Of a stretch of DNA of 64,000 nt, positions 17,414 through 26,128 are shown piece by piece. The notes beneath the pieces were generated by a model. The model saw only the letters and a list, made by a program, of their open reading frames with translations. It did no database searches and was not told the origin of the DNA. The stretch is from JAKPUX01 sp035353815 (GTDB taxonomy: Bacteria; Zhuqueibacterota; Zhuqueibacteria; Residuimicrobiales; Residuimicrobiaceae). The DNA is taken from contig DAOQAG010000009.1 of NCBI GenBank assembly GCA_035353815.1, positions 1-64,000 on the forward strand, written 5' to 3'. Numbering within the stretch: position 1 is the first letter of the stretch; the number at the start of each line of letters is the position of its first letter. Both the position numbers and the translations under genes were made by a program.

Positions 17414-19879
17414 ATGAAAAATGATCTTCAGCAAATCGCGCTGCTGGCGTTCCTCCTCCCCGCCGTCGTCTGCGCCTCAGCCAAAACAGAGGCCCAGCGC
17501 GGCGCCCGGGCGCGCTTCGCGGCGTACTGCGGCGCAACGATTGCGGCTCCGGCCACCACTCTGAACGGGATCCTCCCGGCGGCCCACTGGATCTGGGACA
17601 GCGGCGAGATCAACCCGCAGGACGACCATCTTCTCATCCGCAAGCTCTTCACCCTGCCCGCCGCGCCGCAGCACGCCAGAGCCTTTATTTCGGCCAGCGC
17701 TTTTGCGGATGTTTACATCAACGGCAAGCTGCTCGATCGCATTCCGGTGAACTGCGATCCGGAATTCCAGGTCTATGAAGAGTACGACCTCTCCCCCTAC
17801 CTGCAGGCGGGCAGCAATATCATCGCCGCCATCACCTATAATTATGGCCTGGGCATGCATCATCGTATGGAGGCCCGGGCCGGCTTTTTCTTCCAGTGCC
17901 GGGTGGAATGCGATCACGCAAAGCCACTGCAGATCCTCTCCGACGCCAGCTGGCAGGTCCGGCACGCGGCCGCCTGGGAACCCTCCGGCAAGATGCGCAC
18001 AGGGCTCGGCGAGGACCGGCCGCGGCTGATCGGCTATAATGAAAAGTACGACGCCTCCCGGATGCCCGAAAACTGGCAAGCGGAAAGCGGCCCCGCGGCT
18101 GGCTGGGAGAACGCCCGCGCCATCGGCGTTCCCCCGCTGGCGCCCTGGAATCAGATCGTGGTCGTGCACCGGCCGCCGCTGCGCCGGGGCACCGCCTTGC
18201 CACTCCGCTGCTGGCGAAGCGGCAAGGCGATCATCTATGACTTTGGCCGCGAGGTAGCGGCCGCTCCGCGCATCGAGATCGATGCCCCCCAGGCCGGCCT
18301 CCTCCTCGAGCTCGGCACGGGCGAGCGCCTGAATGCGGACAGCAGCGTCAGTACCAGCAAACGCGTCGACTTTACCGACGTATATCTCACCCGTGCGGGC
18401 GCGCAAGCCTGGGAGCCCGCCACCTGGCGGGGCTTCCGCTACTTCTCTCTCACGGCGCCGGACTGCGTCAAGATCGCCAAGATCTCCGCCATGACCCGGG
18501 GCTATGACCTGCGAGATGCGGGTGACTTTTATTGTTCGGATAGCCTGCTCAATGCCATCTGGGATATCGGCCGCAACAGCATCCGCCTGTGCGCACAGGA
18601 CACCTATATGGATACCCCGTGGCGCGAGCAAACGCAGTACATCGCCGGCGATGCGCGCTATCTGCAGAAATATGCCTTTTATGCCTTCGGCGGCAGTTCC
18701 AATTTTTTGACCCGCTATAATCTGCTCTGCGGCGCCGAATCCCAGCGCTGGAGCGCCGCAGGTGCGATCCGCTCCCGATACCCCACCGGCTGGCTGCTCG
18801 GCCCCCATACGTCGGCATACCTGCCGGATTATGAGCTGGAATGGATCATCATGCTCGGCGAGTATTTCCAGTACTTTGGCGACACCGAGCTGGTCCGCCA
18901 GGTTTATCCCAACCTGACCCGGCTGCTGGGATATATGGCAGGCTTTATCAGCGCGGAGCATGGACTGATCAAGGACACCCCCGGTTGGATCGTGCTCGAC
19001 CATCCGCGTAATTTCCCGATGGATCTGCGCAACGAGATCACCGCCTTGAACGCCCTCTACTATGCCGCCCTGCAGCAGGCGGCGATGCTGGCGCAACAGG
19101 CTCTGCACGACGAACCCCGGGCCCGACAATGGCTGGGCGAAGCGGGCCTCTTGAAAACGAATATGCACCGCTGGCTCTGGTCCGATTCGACCGGATTGTT
19201 CCGCGACAGCTACGGCAGCGCGAAATTCAGCCCGCAAACCCAGGTCTATGCCCTGCTCTATGGCCTGGCCGATGATGCGGCCCGAGCCGGAATCGTCCGC
19301 TACATCACCAGCCAGGGAAAGTGCAGCGAGCAGTCCTTCGCCTATTATGTGCTCTGCAGCGTTTTTGCGGACGAACCGGTTTGGGCGCTGAACTATGTCC
19401 GCAGCCACTGGGGAGCGCAGATGCACTCGCCTTTCTTCAACGGCGCCTGGCATGAAGCCTGGGATATTGCGGCGTGGCAAGGCGATGTGGGTTCCGCCTC
19501 GCATGCCTGGAGCTCCGGGCCGACCGCGCTGCTGCCGCAAAAAGTCCTCGGGGCCGAACCCCTGTCCTCGGGCTGGAGCACCTTTGCCGTCCAGCCGCAT
19601 CCCGGCGACCTCTCCTGGGCGCAAGGAACGGTGCCATCGCCGCAGGGCCCCATCCGGATCGAGTGGCGCAAAGATACGGACCGCTTCACGCTGCGCCTGA
19701 GCGTGCCGCCCGCCGCTGCAGCGGTGGTCACCCTCCCGGCAACCGCGGCCGGCGCGGTGACTCTCAACGGCAGGCCGGCTGCCGCCCTCGCCTGCCGCTA
19801 TGCCGTCCATATGAGGCCCGGCCGGATCGAAATGACCCTGGCTGGAGGGCGCTACGAGTTGGTCTCCCGGTTCGAATAG
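17414..19879 (+). CDS. GH78 alpha-L-rhamnosidase
   Basis: 821 aa from the ATG at 17414, which begins the signal peptide (MKNDLQQIALLAFLLPAVVCASA); the frame runs 56 codons further upstream without family similarity. An N-terminal beta-sandwich (DVYINGKLLDR, then YDLSPYLQ) and a second one (YDFGREVAAAPRIEI) precede an (alpha/alpha)6 barrel from about residue 370. The barrel has DTPWREQTQYIAGDAR, giving Asp400 and Glu405 with the spacing of the GH78 D-x4-E pair; Glu681 in WHEAWD fits the later catalytic Glu. It would release terminal alpha-L-rhamnose outside the cytoplasm, supplying the rhamnose operon at 42875-46736. Confidence 0.82.
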   Translation: MKNDLQQIALLAFLLPAVVCASAKTEAQRGARARFAAYCGATIAAPATTLNGILPAAHWIWDSGEINPQDDHLLIRKLFTLPAAPQHARAFISASAFADVYINGKLLDRIPVNCDPEFQVYEEYDLSPYLQAGSNIIAAITYNYGLGMHHRMEARAGFFFQCRVECDHAKPLQILSDASWQVRHAAAWEPSGKMRTGLGEDRPRLIGYNEKYDASRMPENWQAESGPAAGWENARAIGVPPLAPWNQIVVVHRPPLRRGTALPLRCWRSGKAIIYDFGREVAAAPRIEIDAPQAGLLLELGTGERLNADSSVSTSKRVDFTDVYLTRAGAQAWEPATWRGFRYFSLTAPDCVKIAKISAMTRGYDLRDAGDFYCSDSLLNAIWDIGRNSIRLCAQDTYMDTPWREQTQYIAGDARYLQKYAFYAFGGSSNFLTRYNLLCGAESQRWSAAGAIRSRYPTGWLLGPHTSAYLPDYELEWIIMLGEYFQYFGDTELVRQVYPNLTRLLGYMAGFISAEHGLIKDTPGWIVLDHPRNFPMDLRNEITALNALYYAALQQAAMLAQQALHDEPRARQWLGEAGLLKTNMHRWLWSDSTGLFRDSYGSAKFSPQTQVYALLYGLADDAARAGIVRYITSQGKCSEQSFAYYVLCSVFADEPVWALNYVRSHWGAQMHSPFFNGAWHEAWDIAAWQGDVGSASHAWSSGPTALLPQKVLGAEPLSSGWSTFAVQPHPGDLSWAQGTVPSPQGPIRIEWRKDTDRFTLRLSVPPAAAAVVTLPATAAGAVTLNGRPAAALACRYAVHMRPGRIEMTLAGGRYELVSRFE

Positions 19880-19909
19880 AGCGCGGCGGCGAGACCAATA
19901 CCGTCGTGC

Positions 19910-20010
19910 CTGCCGGGCACAGGCCGCCGCCTGCAGGGCATGGACCGACGCTGCAGGGCTTGAACCACTAGCGCGGGGTATGAACAGGTGCTGCAGGGCC
20001 GCCGCCCGCG
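19910..20010. repeat. 20-bp tandem repeat between GH78 and GH2 genes
   Basis: ctgcagggc occurs at 19931, 19951 and 19991, with weaker units at 19910 (15 of 20 bases like the 19931 unit) and 19971 (12 of 20). The period is 20-21 bp over about 100 bp between two converging genes. No terminator with a U tract was found here. Confidence 0.75.
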
Positions 20011-20025
20011 CCGCACACCGCAGCC

Positions 20026-23000
20026 TCAGCGCAGGTTGACCCCCTCCAGCGCGACCATGGGTTGGCCGCCGCGGCAGTCGGCCTCATCCACTTCTATCTC
20101 CACCTGCCGCTGCTCGCCTGGCATCAACGAAATGAAATTATCGCTGAACACGGCCGGCAGGATGCGCTCCTTGTCTTTCGCCCCCATGATCTCGAGCCGG
20201 ACCATCAGCGCAGGCGTCGAGGAGGAGTTGGCCAGATTCGCCGACAGGAACCACTTGCCGGTCTGGCGGCGTGAACGGACCCGGAGATCGAGTTTTACCT
20301 TTGCCAGCTGCGCGATCTCGTGAAAATCCTCCTCGCGCCGACTGCTCCAGTAAAAATTCTCCGCGACCGGCCGCCCCCGTTGTTCAAGCCGGAGACGAAT
20401 GAAATGGGTCGGGCTCAGCGCGGCGGGGCGCTCCAGCCGGCAAATGCGCCGGACCTGATCGATGGGGCAATCGGCGTTGAAGAAACGACGGGCGGCGGTC
20501 GAACCGTCGAGGTTGATCAGCTCGACGGTGGCGATGAGGTTGCTGCCACCCGCGATGCTCATGTTTACCACCTCGATGCTGTCGGTGGCGGCATTCCAGA
20601 GAATATGGAGTGGTTCGCTGCCTTTTTTGCAGCCGAAATAGGCGCCGGTGGGCTCGAAGTAATAGTCGTAAGTCTGAAACACGAAGGATGGCCAGGCGCA
20701 GTGCGTCATCCAGAACAGCACCCCCATCCGGTTCCTGGCCTGGGCTTCGAGGATGCCGCGAAACCCCTGATAGCTGAGCCACTGGGCGTATTCCAGCCAT
20801 TCGCGCGCGTTATCCACCTTGCCAAAATGGTCTTCCAGCCGCCGCATAAAGTTGTCCCCCTCCTGCGCGCTCTCCATGCTGAAATCATGCACCGCCCAGA
20901 GCCGCTGGACCGGCCAAAGCGTGGAATCGGGCATCATCGCTTGCAGGCTGGCCCAGGAGACCGGAGCGGGAAGTCCGATCTCGCTGTGCAGTTTTGGCGT
21001 GGCCCTCTCCTGGAAATAATAGCGCAAGGAGCGGGCGGCATAGGGACCGTGACCGCTGACCACCTCATCCGCTGAACTGGAGATATAGTGGATGCCGGGA
21101 GCGATCCGGGGCAGCAGGACGCGGAGGGCGCTGTCGATCTCCGCCGGCGGATAGCCTTCATTCCGGCCGCAATACAGAGCGATCGCGGGATGGTTGCGGA
21201 TGCGCTTGACAAAATCTTCCGCGTTTTGCATGAAGAGCCGGGTATCGGCGGGATTGGGCCCGTCGCCCGGGTTGGCCAGCCAGAAATCCTGCCAGACCAT
21301 GATGCCGTACTTGTCGCATGCCGCAAAAAATTCATCATCGCCGGTCTGGCCGACCCAGTTTCGTAGCATGTTCAGATTCATTTCCCGGTGATAGCGTACC
21401 GCAATGTCATACTCCCGTGACCGGTAGCGGAGGTTGGATTCTGAAAAGCCCCAGTTGCCGCCGCGTGCGATGAAGCGCTTGCCGTTGATCCAAATCTTCA
21501 ATCGGCCTCCTTCTTCGGAATACGACAGCTCCCGAATACCGGTTTTGAACGCCCTGGAGTTGGATACCAGGCCGGCAGCGCTGATAAACTCGAGTCTGAC
21601 GTCATAGAGGGAGGGTTTGCCATAACCGTTTGGCCACCAGAGTCGCGGATGGGCGATGTGCAGCGCCGCGATCCGGGAGGGATCCAGCGCGATCGTCCTG
21701 GTCTCCGCGCCTGCCAGGGAGACCGGGAGAGAAAAAGAGGCCGCGCCGACGCTTCCGGCCAGTTTGCCGCTGACCGGCTGCGTCTGATGGTTCACCAGCG
21801 TGACCTGGATGGTCAGATCGGCCGATGTGGTATCCGGTAAGGGGAGCCGGGATGAAACACAGGGGTCTTCGAGAGTCACACTGCCGTTTTTTGAAAGCCA
21901 GATCTCATTCCAGATTCCGATATTCCGGCCGCGCGTGGAGGGAAACCAGTCCCATCCGACGGAAGCGTGAAACGTGGGATTATCCAGTCCGAGCTCGCCG
22001 CCATTGGCCTGATGATCCCGCAGGGTCGGTTCCTTCACAAAGCCGGGTGCAAGGTTTTTGCAGATGTACACCGCCAGGGCATTTCTCCGGCCGGGCCGGA
22101 CCGCATCGGTCACATCCCATTTCCCGCGCGCAAACGCACCCTCCACCCGGCCGCACTTTTTGCCGTTGAGATAGAGGTCCGCCTTCCAGTTGATGCCATC
22201 GAGATGGATAAAGATCCTGCTGCCCTCCCAGGATCCCGGCAGCAGGAACTCGTCGCGATAGATAAAGTCCGAGTAGAAATAGGAATCGGAAATCAGGAAC
22301 TGATTATCCCCATAATCCGGATCGGGGATCATGCCATTATTGAGATACGAAACCAGCACGGTTCCCGGGACGGTCGCCTGGATCCAGGACCGGTCATCAT
22401 AGCCAGTTTGGGAAATGGCAGTCAGCGGATCGGCGGCCAGCGAGCTCCTTTGCAGTTTCCAGGCCCCGCCCGAGAGGGGGAGAACGCCCCGGCTCTCCGC
22501 CCTGGCCTGAGGATGAGCGACCGCAACAGGGGCGCCGGTTCCATATATTTCCATCTCGCTGATGATGTAACCATCGGCTGGTGACAACGCCCTGTTCAGA
22601 TTCAAACGCACATACCGGGCGCGCAGCCTGAGATCGAACCGGATCACATCATTCATGGCGGAATTCTTTGGCAGCTCGGCGATCTTTTTCCAGCTGCGGG
22701 CATCATCGGAAATCAGGATGGATCCTGATTCAGCGCGTCTCAGCCAGAAAATATCGATCCGGTCAAAGGCGCAGATCGCGCCGAGATCGACATAAAGCCA
22801 TTCCTGCTGTGCGCCCGCACTCTTCCAGGCACTGGAAAATGCATACGGGCCGCCGATGCTGCAGGGTTCGCCCTGATCCATGGGCTGCACCTCCGCCAAT
22901 CGCCAGCTCTCGATATTCGCGGAACTGAATTCCGCGCGATAAAACGAATAGCGGACCGGCTGCGGCAGACGCCAGGTTTCATGGAAAACCCGGTAATTCT

Positions 23001-23616
23001 GCGGATAGATGTTTCGCCGGTAGCCGGTGAGGGTATCACCGACGAGGCCGGTGCCGGATAAAACCCCGATCTCCTGCCACCCGGCGCCATCGCTGGAGCC
23101 GGTGACCCGGATCGACCAGGGCTCAATCTCCTTTTTGCAGGTATCGACCGAAACAGTACCACTGAACCGGAAGCCATCGACGGCAGGCAGGACACAGTGG
23201 CCCGCCTGCTCGATCTGCACCCAAAAGTTTGCCGAGTCGAAGACCATGCGCGTGGAAACATTGCGGTCGACCAGTTTTTCCCGGTCCGGGCGCGGATAGA
23301 TCCCGTCCTGGCTGCTCGAGACCACCAGCCAGCCCGGCATCTCCGTCTCAATCACACCGTCCGTGATCAACTGCGGCGTCAGATAGAAATCATAGCTGCC
23401 CGAGCCATACACCGGCCGGAGCAGAGCGATGTTCCGGTAGGTCCGGGCATCGGCGCGCAGTGAAGGAGAAAAATCCTCGCGTGGATCGCCCGGATAAATG
23501 CCGATGCCGCGGCTTCGCTTTTCGGCCGCGCTGACCGTGATGAGGAGCACGGCCAGGTGCAACAGCCCGACCCATTTCAAAAAATTTCGCACGAACAAGA
23601 GGGGATAACCTTTCAT
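20026..23616 (-). CDS. large secreted GH2 family exo-glycosidase
   Basis: 1196 aa with a signal peptide (LLHLAVLLITVSAAE). The first 370 residues look like discoidin-type (F5/8 C) carbohydrate-binding folds (IRVTGSSDGAGWQEIG; YVRLNLNRALSPADGYIISEMEIYG). Then come the GH2 sugar-binding sandwich (about 375-560, IFIHLDGINWKADLYLNGK), Ig-like domain, and TIM barrel (about 690-960). Acid/base is Glu820 in YCGRNEGYPP; nucleophile is likely Glu879 in KLHSEIGLP. This matches the beta-mannosidase / exo-beta-glucosaminidase branch of GH2 better than LacZ. Downstream of the beta-helix gene by 62 bp, probably the same transcript. Substrate uncertain. Confidence 0.85.
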   Translation of the reverse strand: MKGYPLLFVRNFLKWVGLLHLAVLLITVSAAEKRSRGIGIYPGDPREDFSPSLRADARTYRNIALLRPVYGSGSYDFYLTPQLITDGVIETEMPGWLVVSSSQDGIYPRPDREKLVDRNVSTRMVFDSANFWVQIEQAGHCVLPAVDGFRFSGTVSVDTCKKEIEPWSIRVTGSSDGAGWQEIGVLSGTGLVGDTLTGYRRNIYPQNYRVFHETWRLPQPVRYSFYRAEFSSANIESWRLAEVQPMDQGEPCSIGGPYAFSSAWKSAGAQQEWLYVDLGAICAFDRIDIFWLRRAESGSILISDDARSWKKIAELPKNSAMNDVIRFDLRLRARYVRLNLNRALSPADGYIISEMEIYGTGAPVAVAHPQARAESRGVLPLSGGAWKLQRSSLAADPLTAISQTGYDDRSWIQATVPGTVLVSYLNNGMIPDPDYGDNQFLISDSYFYSDFIYRDEFLLPGSWEGSRIFIHLDGINWKADLYLNGKKCGRVEGAFARGKWDVTDAVRPGRRNALAVYICKNLAPGFVKEPTLRDHQANGGELGLDNPTFHASVGWDWFPSTRGRNIGIWNEIWLSKNGSVTLEDPCVSSRLPLPDTTSADLTIQVTLVNHQTQPVSGKLAGSVGAASFSLPVSLAGAETRTIALDPSRIAALHIAHPRLWWPNGYGKPSLYDVRLEFISAAGLVSNSRAFKTGIRELSYSEEGGRLKIWINGKRFIARGGNWGFSESNLRYRSREYDIAVRYHREMNLNMLRNWVGQTGDDEFFAACDKYGIMVWQDFWLANPGDGPNPADTRLFMQNAEDFVKRIRNHPAIALYCGRNEGYPPAEIDSALRVLLPRIAPGIHYISSSADEVVSGHGPYAARSLRYYFQERATPKLHSEIGLPAPVSWASLQAMMPDSTLWPVQRLWAVHDFSMESAQEGDNFMRRLEDHFGKVDNAREWLEYAQWLSYQGFRGILEAQARNRMGVLFWMTHCAWPSFVFQTYDYYFEPTGAYFGCKKGSEPLHILWNAATDSIEVVNMSIAGGSNLIATVELINLDGSTAARRFFNADCPIDQVRRICRLERPAALSPTHFIRLRLEQRGRPVAENFYWSSRREEDFHEIAQLAKVKLDLRVRSRRQTGKWFLSANLANSSSTPALMVRLEIMGAKDKERILPAVFSDNFISLMPGEQRQVEIEVDEADCRGGQPMVALEGVNLR

Positions 23617-23678
23617 AGTTCACCAGGCCTCGACGGGATTATATGCAGGGTTGTTTTTTGCGCGCGTCATCCCGGGTT

Positions 23679-25850
23679 TCACTTCACCGCAGCGCTGCGC
23701 GCCGGGCGCTGCCGCCCCATCTCCGCCAGGGGAAGCATTTTGAAATCCGGCAGGAGCGCATAGACGCTCGCATCACTGCGCAGCCGAAAGTCCATCCGCG
23801 CCATCTGTGCGAAGCCGGGGTCGCCGTCCGTGAAATAATTCCGGCCGGTCTGCACCCACTCGGGCGCGCCGTTATGGAACTGGCCAACCGAGCAAAAGAG
23901 ATTGTCTTCAATGAGATTGCGCCGTGGCAGGCCGAAGGGCGCCTCCCAATAGTGGCACAATTCGGGATAGGCCTCGGCATAGGGCGAACGATCGTAGCCG
24001 ACCTCCTCGAGGCGGCGCCGATAGAGGCCATCGGGTCCGGCGAACTCGGCACCCGCCCAGTTCTGCACGCGGTTATCGATGTGAAAGGCCAGAGGCACAT
24101 CGACAAAGATATTGTTGCGATAGACGATATCGCTGCCGCCGCCGATCATCACCGCGACGGTACCCGGCTTGTAAAAAAGGTTGCCATAGACCTGCATGCC
24201 GCAAGCGCCGTCGTCATGATAGATGGACATGATCAGCCCCTCTCTCGGGCCGATATGATGAAAATAGTTGTAACGGACGATCGTGCCGCGCTCGCCGGGA
24301 TTGCGGCCATAGTAGAGCGCTCCCATATCATGGCCATCGGTGACTGCATCATGGAGGATGTTGTATTCGATCCGATGATCGTTGCCGTTCAAATGGATGG
24401 CCACCCCGGGACAGTTATAGATCTCGTTATGATCGATGATGTTGCCGACCCCATCGAGGTTGATCGCACCGCGATAGCTCTTTTCATGGCGATTGAAATC
24501 ATGGATGGCGCAGTTGGAAACCCGGTTATGGCCAGGCGTCAGCGTGATCCGGTCACCGCCACCGAGGATGATCCCGCCTGCCCCAATATTATAGATCTCG
24601 CAGTTTTCGACGAGGTGGCTGCTGCCGCAGTGGCGGTCCCAGGTCTGATGGCTGTAGAGGTACTCCTTGAAATGGCCGAGCATGCGCGAGGCCGGCCTGC
24701 CATCCGGCCCGACCCCCTGTCCGAAACAGAGGGCGATCGTGCCGATGTTGCGAAACGTGCACGATATAAACTGGATGTCATGGCCACCCTCGATGCAGGC
24801 GCCCATGCCCCGCGTGCATTCGAAGGTGATCCCCTCGAACCGGAGGCAAGCCGCGTTTTCGATGGCCAGCAGTGGTGCTTCGCAGAGTGAGAGACTGAGG
24901 TCGGAAAAATCCTCGTGGTCGAAGGGATAGAAATAGATGCGCTGGCGCCGGCGGTCGAGGTAATACTCGCCCGGCAGATCGATCTCTTCGAGCATATTAA
25001 AGCCGTAAAAGCCGTTGAATTTTTCCCCGGCGGCAAAGCCATAAAAGGTGGGCTGCGCCGTGGTCAGCTCTTTTTTGCCGGAATCGACCTTCCCGACCGC
25101 TACCGCATCATCGGCAAATCCGTAATGGAAAAAACCGGAAATCCATGGTTCTTCAGCGTGCTGCCAGCGATCGATGCGGCCGGCCTGATAGACGATCACC
25201 CCGCCGCGCCCCGAGGTATCGCCATCGCAGGGACGGGATCCTTCGGCAACCACGCGGTCATAGCCAGTATAGCCGCGGTTGGGCCAGCGCGCCAGAACGT
25301 AGGCCCGCTCCCGGCCGAAGAGCTCCGGCGGCGGCATCGAGTAAGGCCGGCCGAAGCCATGCGGCTGGAGGCGCGACATGTCAGCCGGCACTCCGGCAAT
25401 ATCGATCTGGAGGATTTTATCCCGCACCCGGGTGATCAGGCGGTTGGCCACGGTGCTATCACTGACCGGCCCCACGCGGCCGGACGCAATGCGGACGCCG
25501 CCGGAGAGGCGGACCTCCTCTCCCGCCCAGGCTTTAAAGAGTACCGGGGCACCCGCCTGGCCGCTGTCCCGTTCATTGAACGCAACGGTGGCGTGCAGGG
25601 GATAGAGTCCCCCGCGCAGGTAGACCGTGCACGCCGTCCCCGGCGCACGCTTCCTTTCCGCGCGGACCGCGTCACGCGCCCGCTCAAGCGTGGCGAAGGG
25701 AGCGGAAAACGCGCCGCTGTTCGAGTCCGCCCCGGCCGGCGCCACATAAAAAACGGCGTGCCGGCCGGCGCGAGCTGCGGATGGCGCGGCGAAAGGGGTG
25801 CACAGAAGCATTGCAACAAGAACTTGATCAAGGGCATATCGGGTAATCAT
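23679..25850 (-). CDS. secreted right-handed beta-helix protein, GH141-like
   Basis: 723 aa from the ATG at 25850, which starts the signal peptide (MITRYALDQVLVAMLLC, cleavage near residue 27); the frame's earlier start would put 75 unrelated residues before it. The mature start FYVAPAGADSNSGAFSAPFA and the LRGGLYPL...F.ERDSG..GAP..F segment are typical of parallel beta-helix enzymes, with beta-helix turns rich in N.I.....I around residues 330-600. The layout recalls GH141 (alpha-L-fucosidases and xylanases), but I cannot separate it from other beta-helix families. First gene of a probable two-gene operon with the GH2. Confidence 0.65.
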   Translation of the reverse strand: MITRYALDQVLVAMLLCTPFAAPSAARAGRHAVFYVAPAGADSNSGAFSAPFATLERARDAVRAERKRAPGTACTVYLRGGLYPLHATVAFNERDSGQAGAPVLFKAWAGEEVRLSGGVRIASGRVGPVSDSTVANRLITRVRDKILQIDIAGVPADMSRLQPHGFGRPYSMPPPELFGRERAYVLARWPNRGYTGYDRVVAEGSRPCDGDTSGRGGVIVYQAGRIDRWQHAEEPWISGFFHYGFADDAVAVGKVDSGKKELTTAQPTFYGFAAGEKFNGFYGFNMLEEIDLPGEYYLDRRRQRIYFYPFDHEDFSDLSLSLCEAPLLAIENAACLRFEGITFECTRGMGACIEGGHDIQFISCTFRNIGTIALCFGQGVGPDGRPASRMLGHFKEYLYSHQTWDRHCGSSHLVENCEIYNIGAGGIILGGGDRITLTPGHNRVSNCAIHDFNRHEKSYRGAINLDGVGNIIDHNEIYNCPGVAIHLNGNDHRIEYNILHDAVTDGHDMGALYYGRNPGERGTIVRYNYFHHIGPREGLIMSIYHDDGACGMQVYGNLFYKPGTVAVMIGGGSDIVYRNNIFVDVPLAFHIDNRVQNWAGAEFAGPDGLYRRRLEEVGYDRSPYAEAYPELCHYWEAPFGLPRRNLIEDNLFCSVGQFHNGAPEWVQTGRNYFTDGDPGFAQMARMDFRLRSDASVYALLPDFKMLPLAEMGRQRPARSAAVK

Positions 25851-25920
25851 CGGTAGTCCCGGATTAGGTGGAGGATCCTGAATTATGCAATAATAGCGTC
25901 GTACATAGTACCCATCCCTG

Positions 25921-25953
25921 GGCAAATTAACAAATATTTCCTCCGGCAAATTA
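25921..25953. promoter_or_regulatory. pair of 9-bp direct repeats beside the GH92 promoter
   Basis: ggcaaatta occurs at 25921-25929 and 25945-25953, 24 bp apart, ending 4 bp before the -35 element of the promoter at 25958-25986. The position suits a regulator site, and the region is shared with the divergent beta-helix gene. The regulator is unknown; the hybrid regulator at 35387 is one candidate. Confidence 0.4.
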
Positions 25954-25957
25954 GTGT

Positions 25958-25986
25958 TTGAACCCTTCCCAATAAGCTCGTATATT
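25958..25986 (+). promoter_or_regulatory. candidate promoter for the GH92-esterase operon
   Basis: TTGAAC (25958-25963), 17-bp spacer, TATATT (25981-25986). This is the best promoter-like match in the 278-bp divergent region. The leader would be about 135 nt. Confidence 0.6.
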
Positions 25987-26128
25987 GAAGGCCCGTCTCT
26001 GGCGTGTCGCAGCGGAACACCTCCCGCGGGCGCCATGCCGTCGGTTTCGCATTGGCCGGGGGAGCCAGCCTGCACCGGACTAATCCCGCAGTACTGATCA
26101 GGAACCTTTCAAGGAGTGTACCCCCGCC

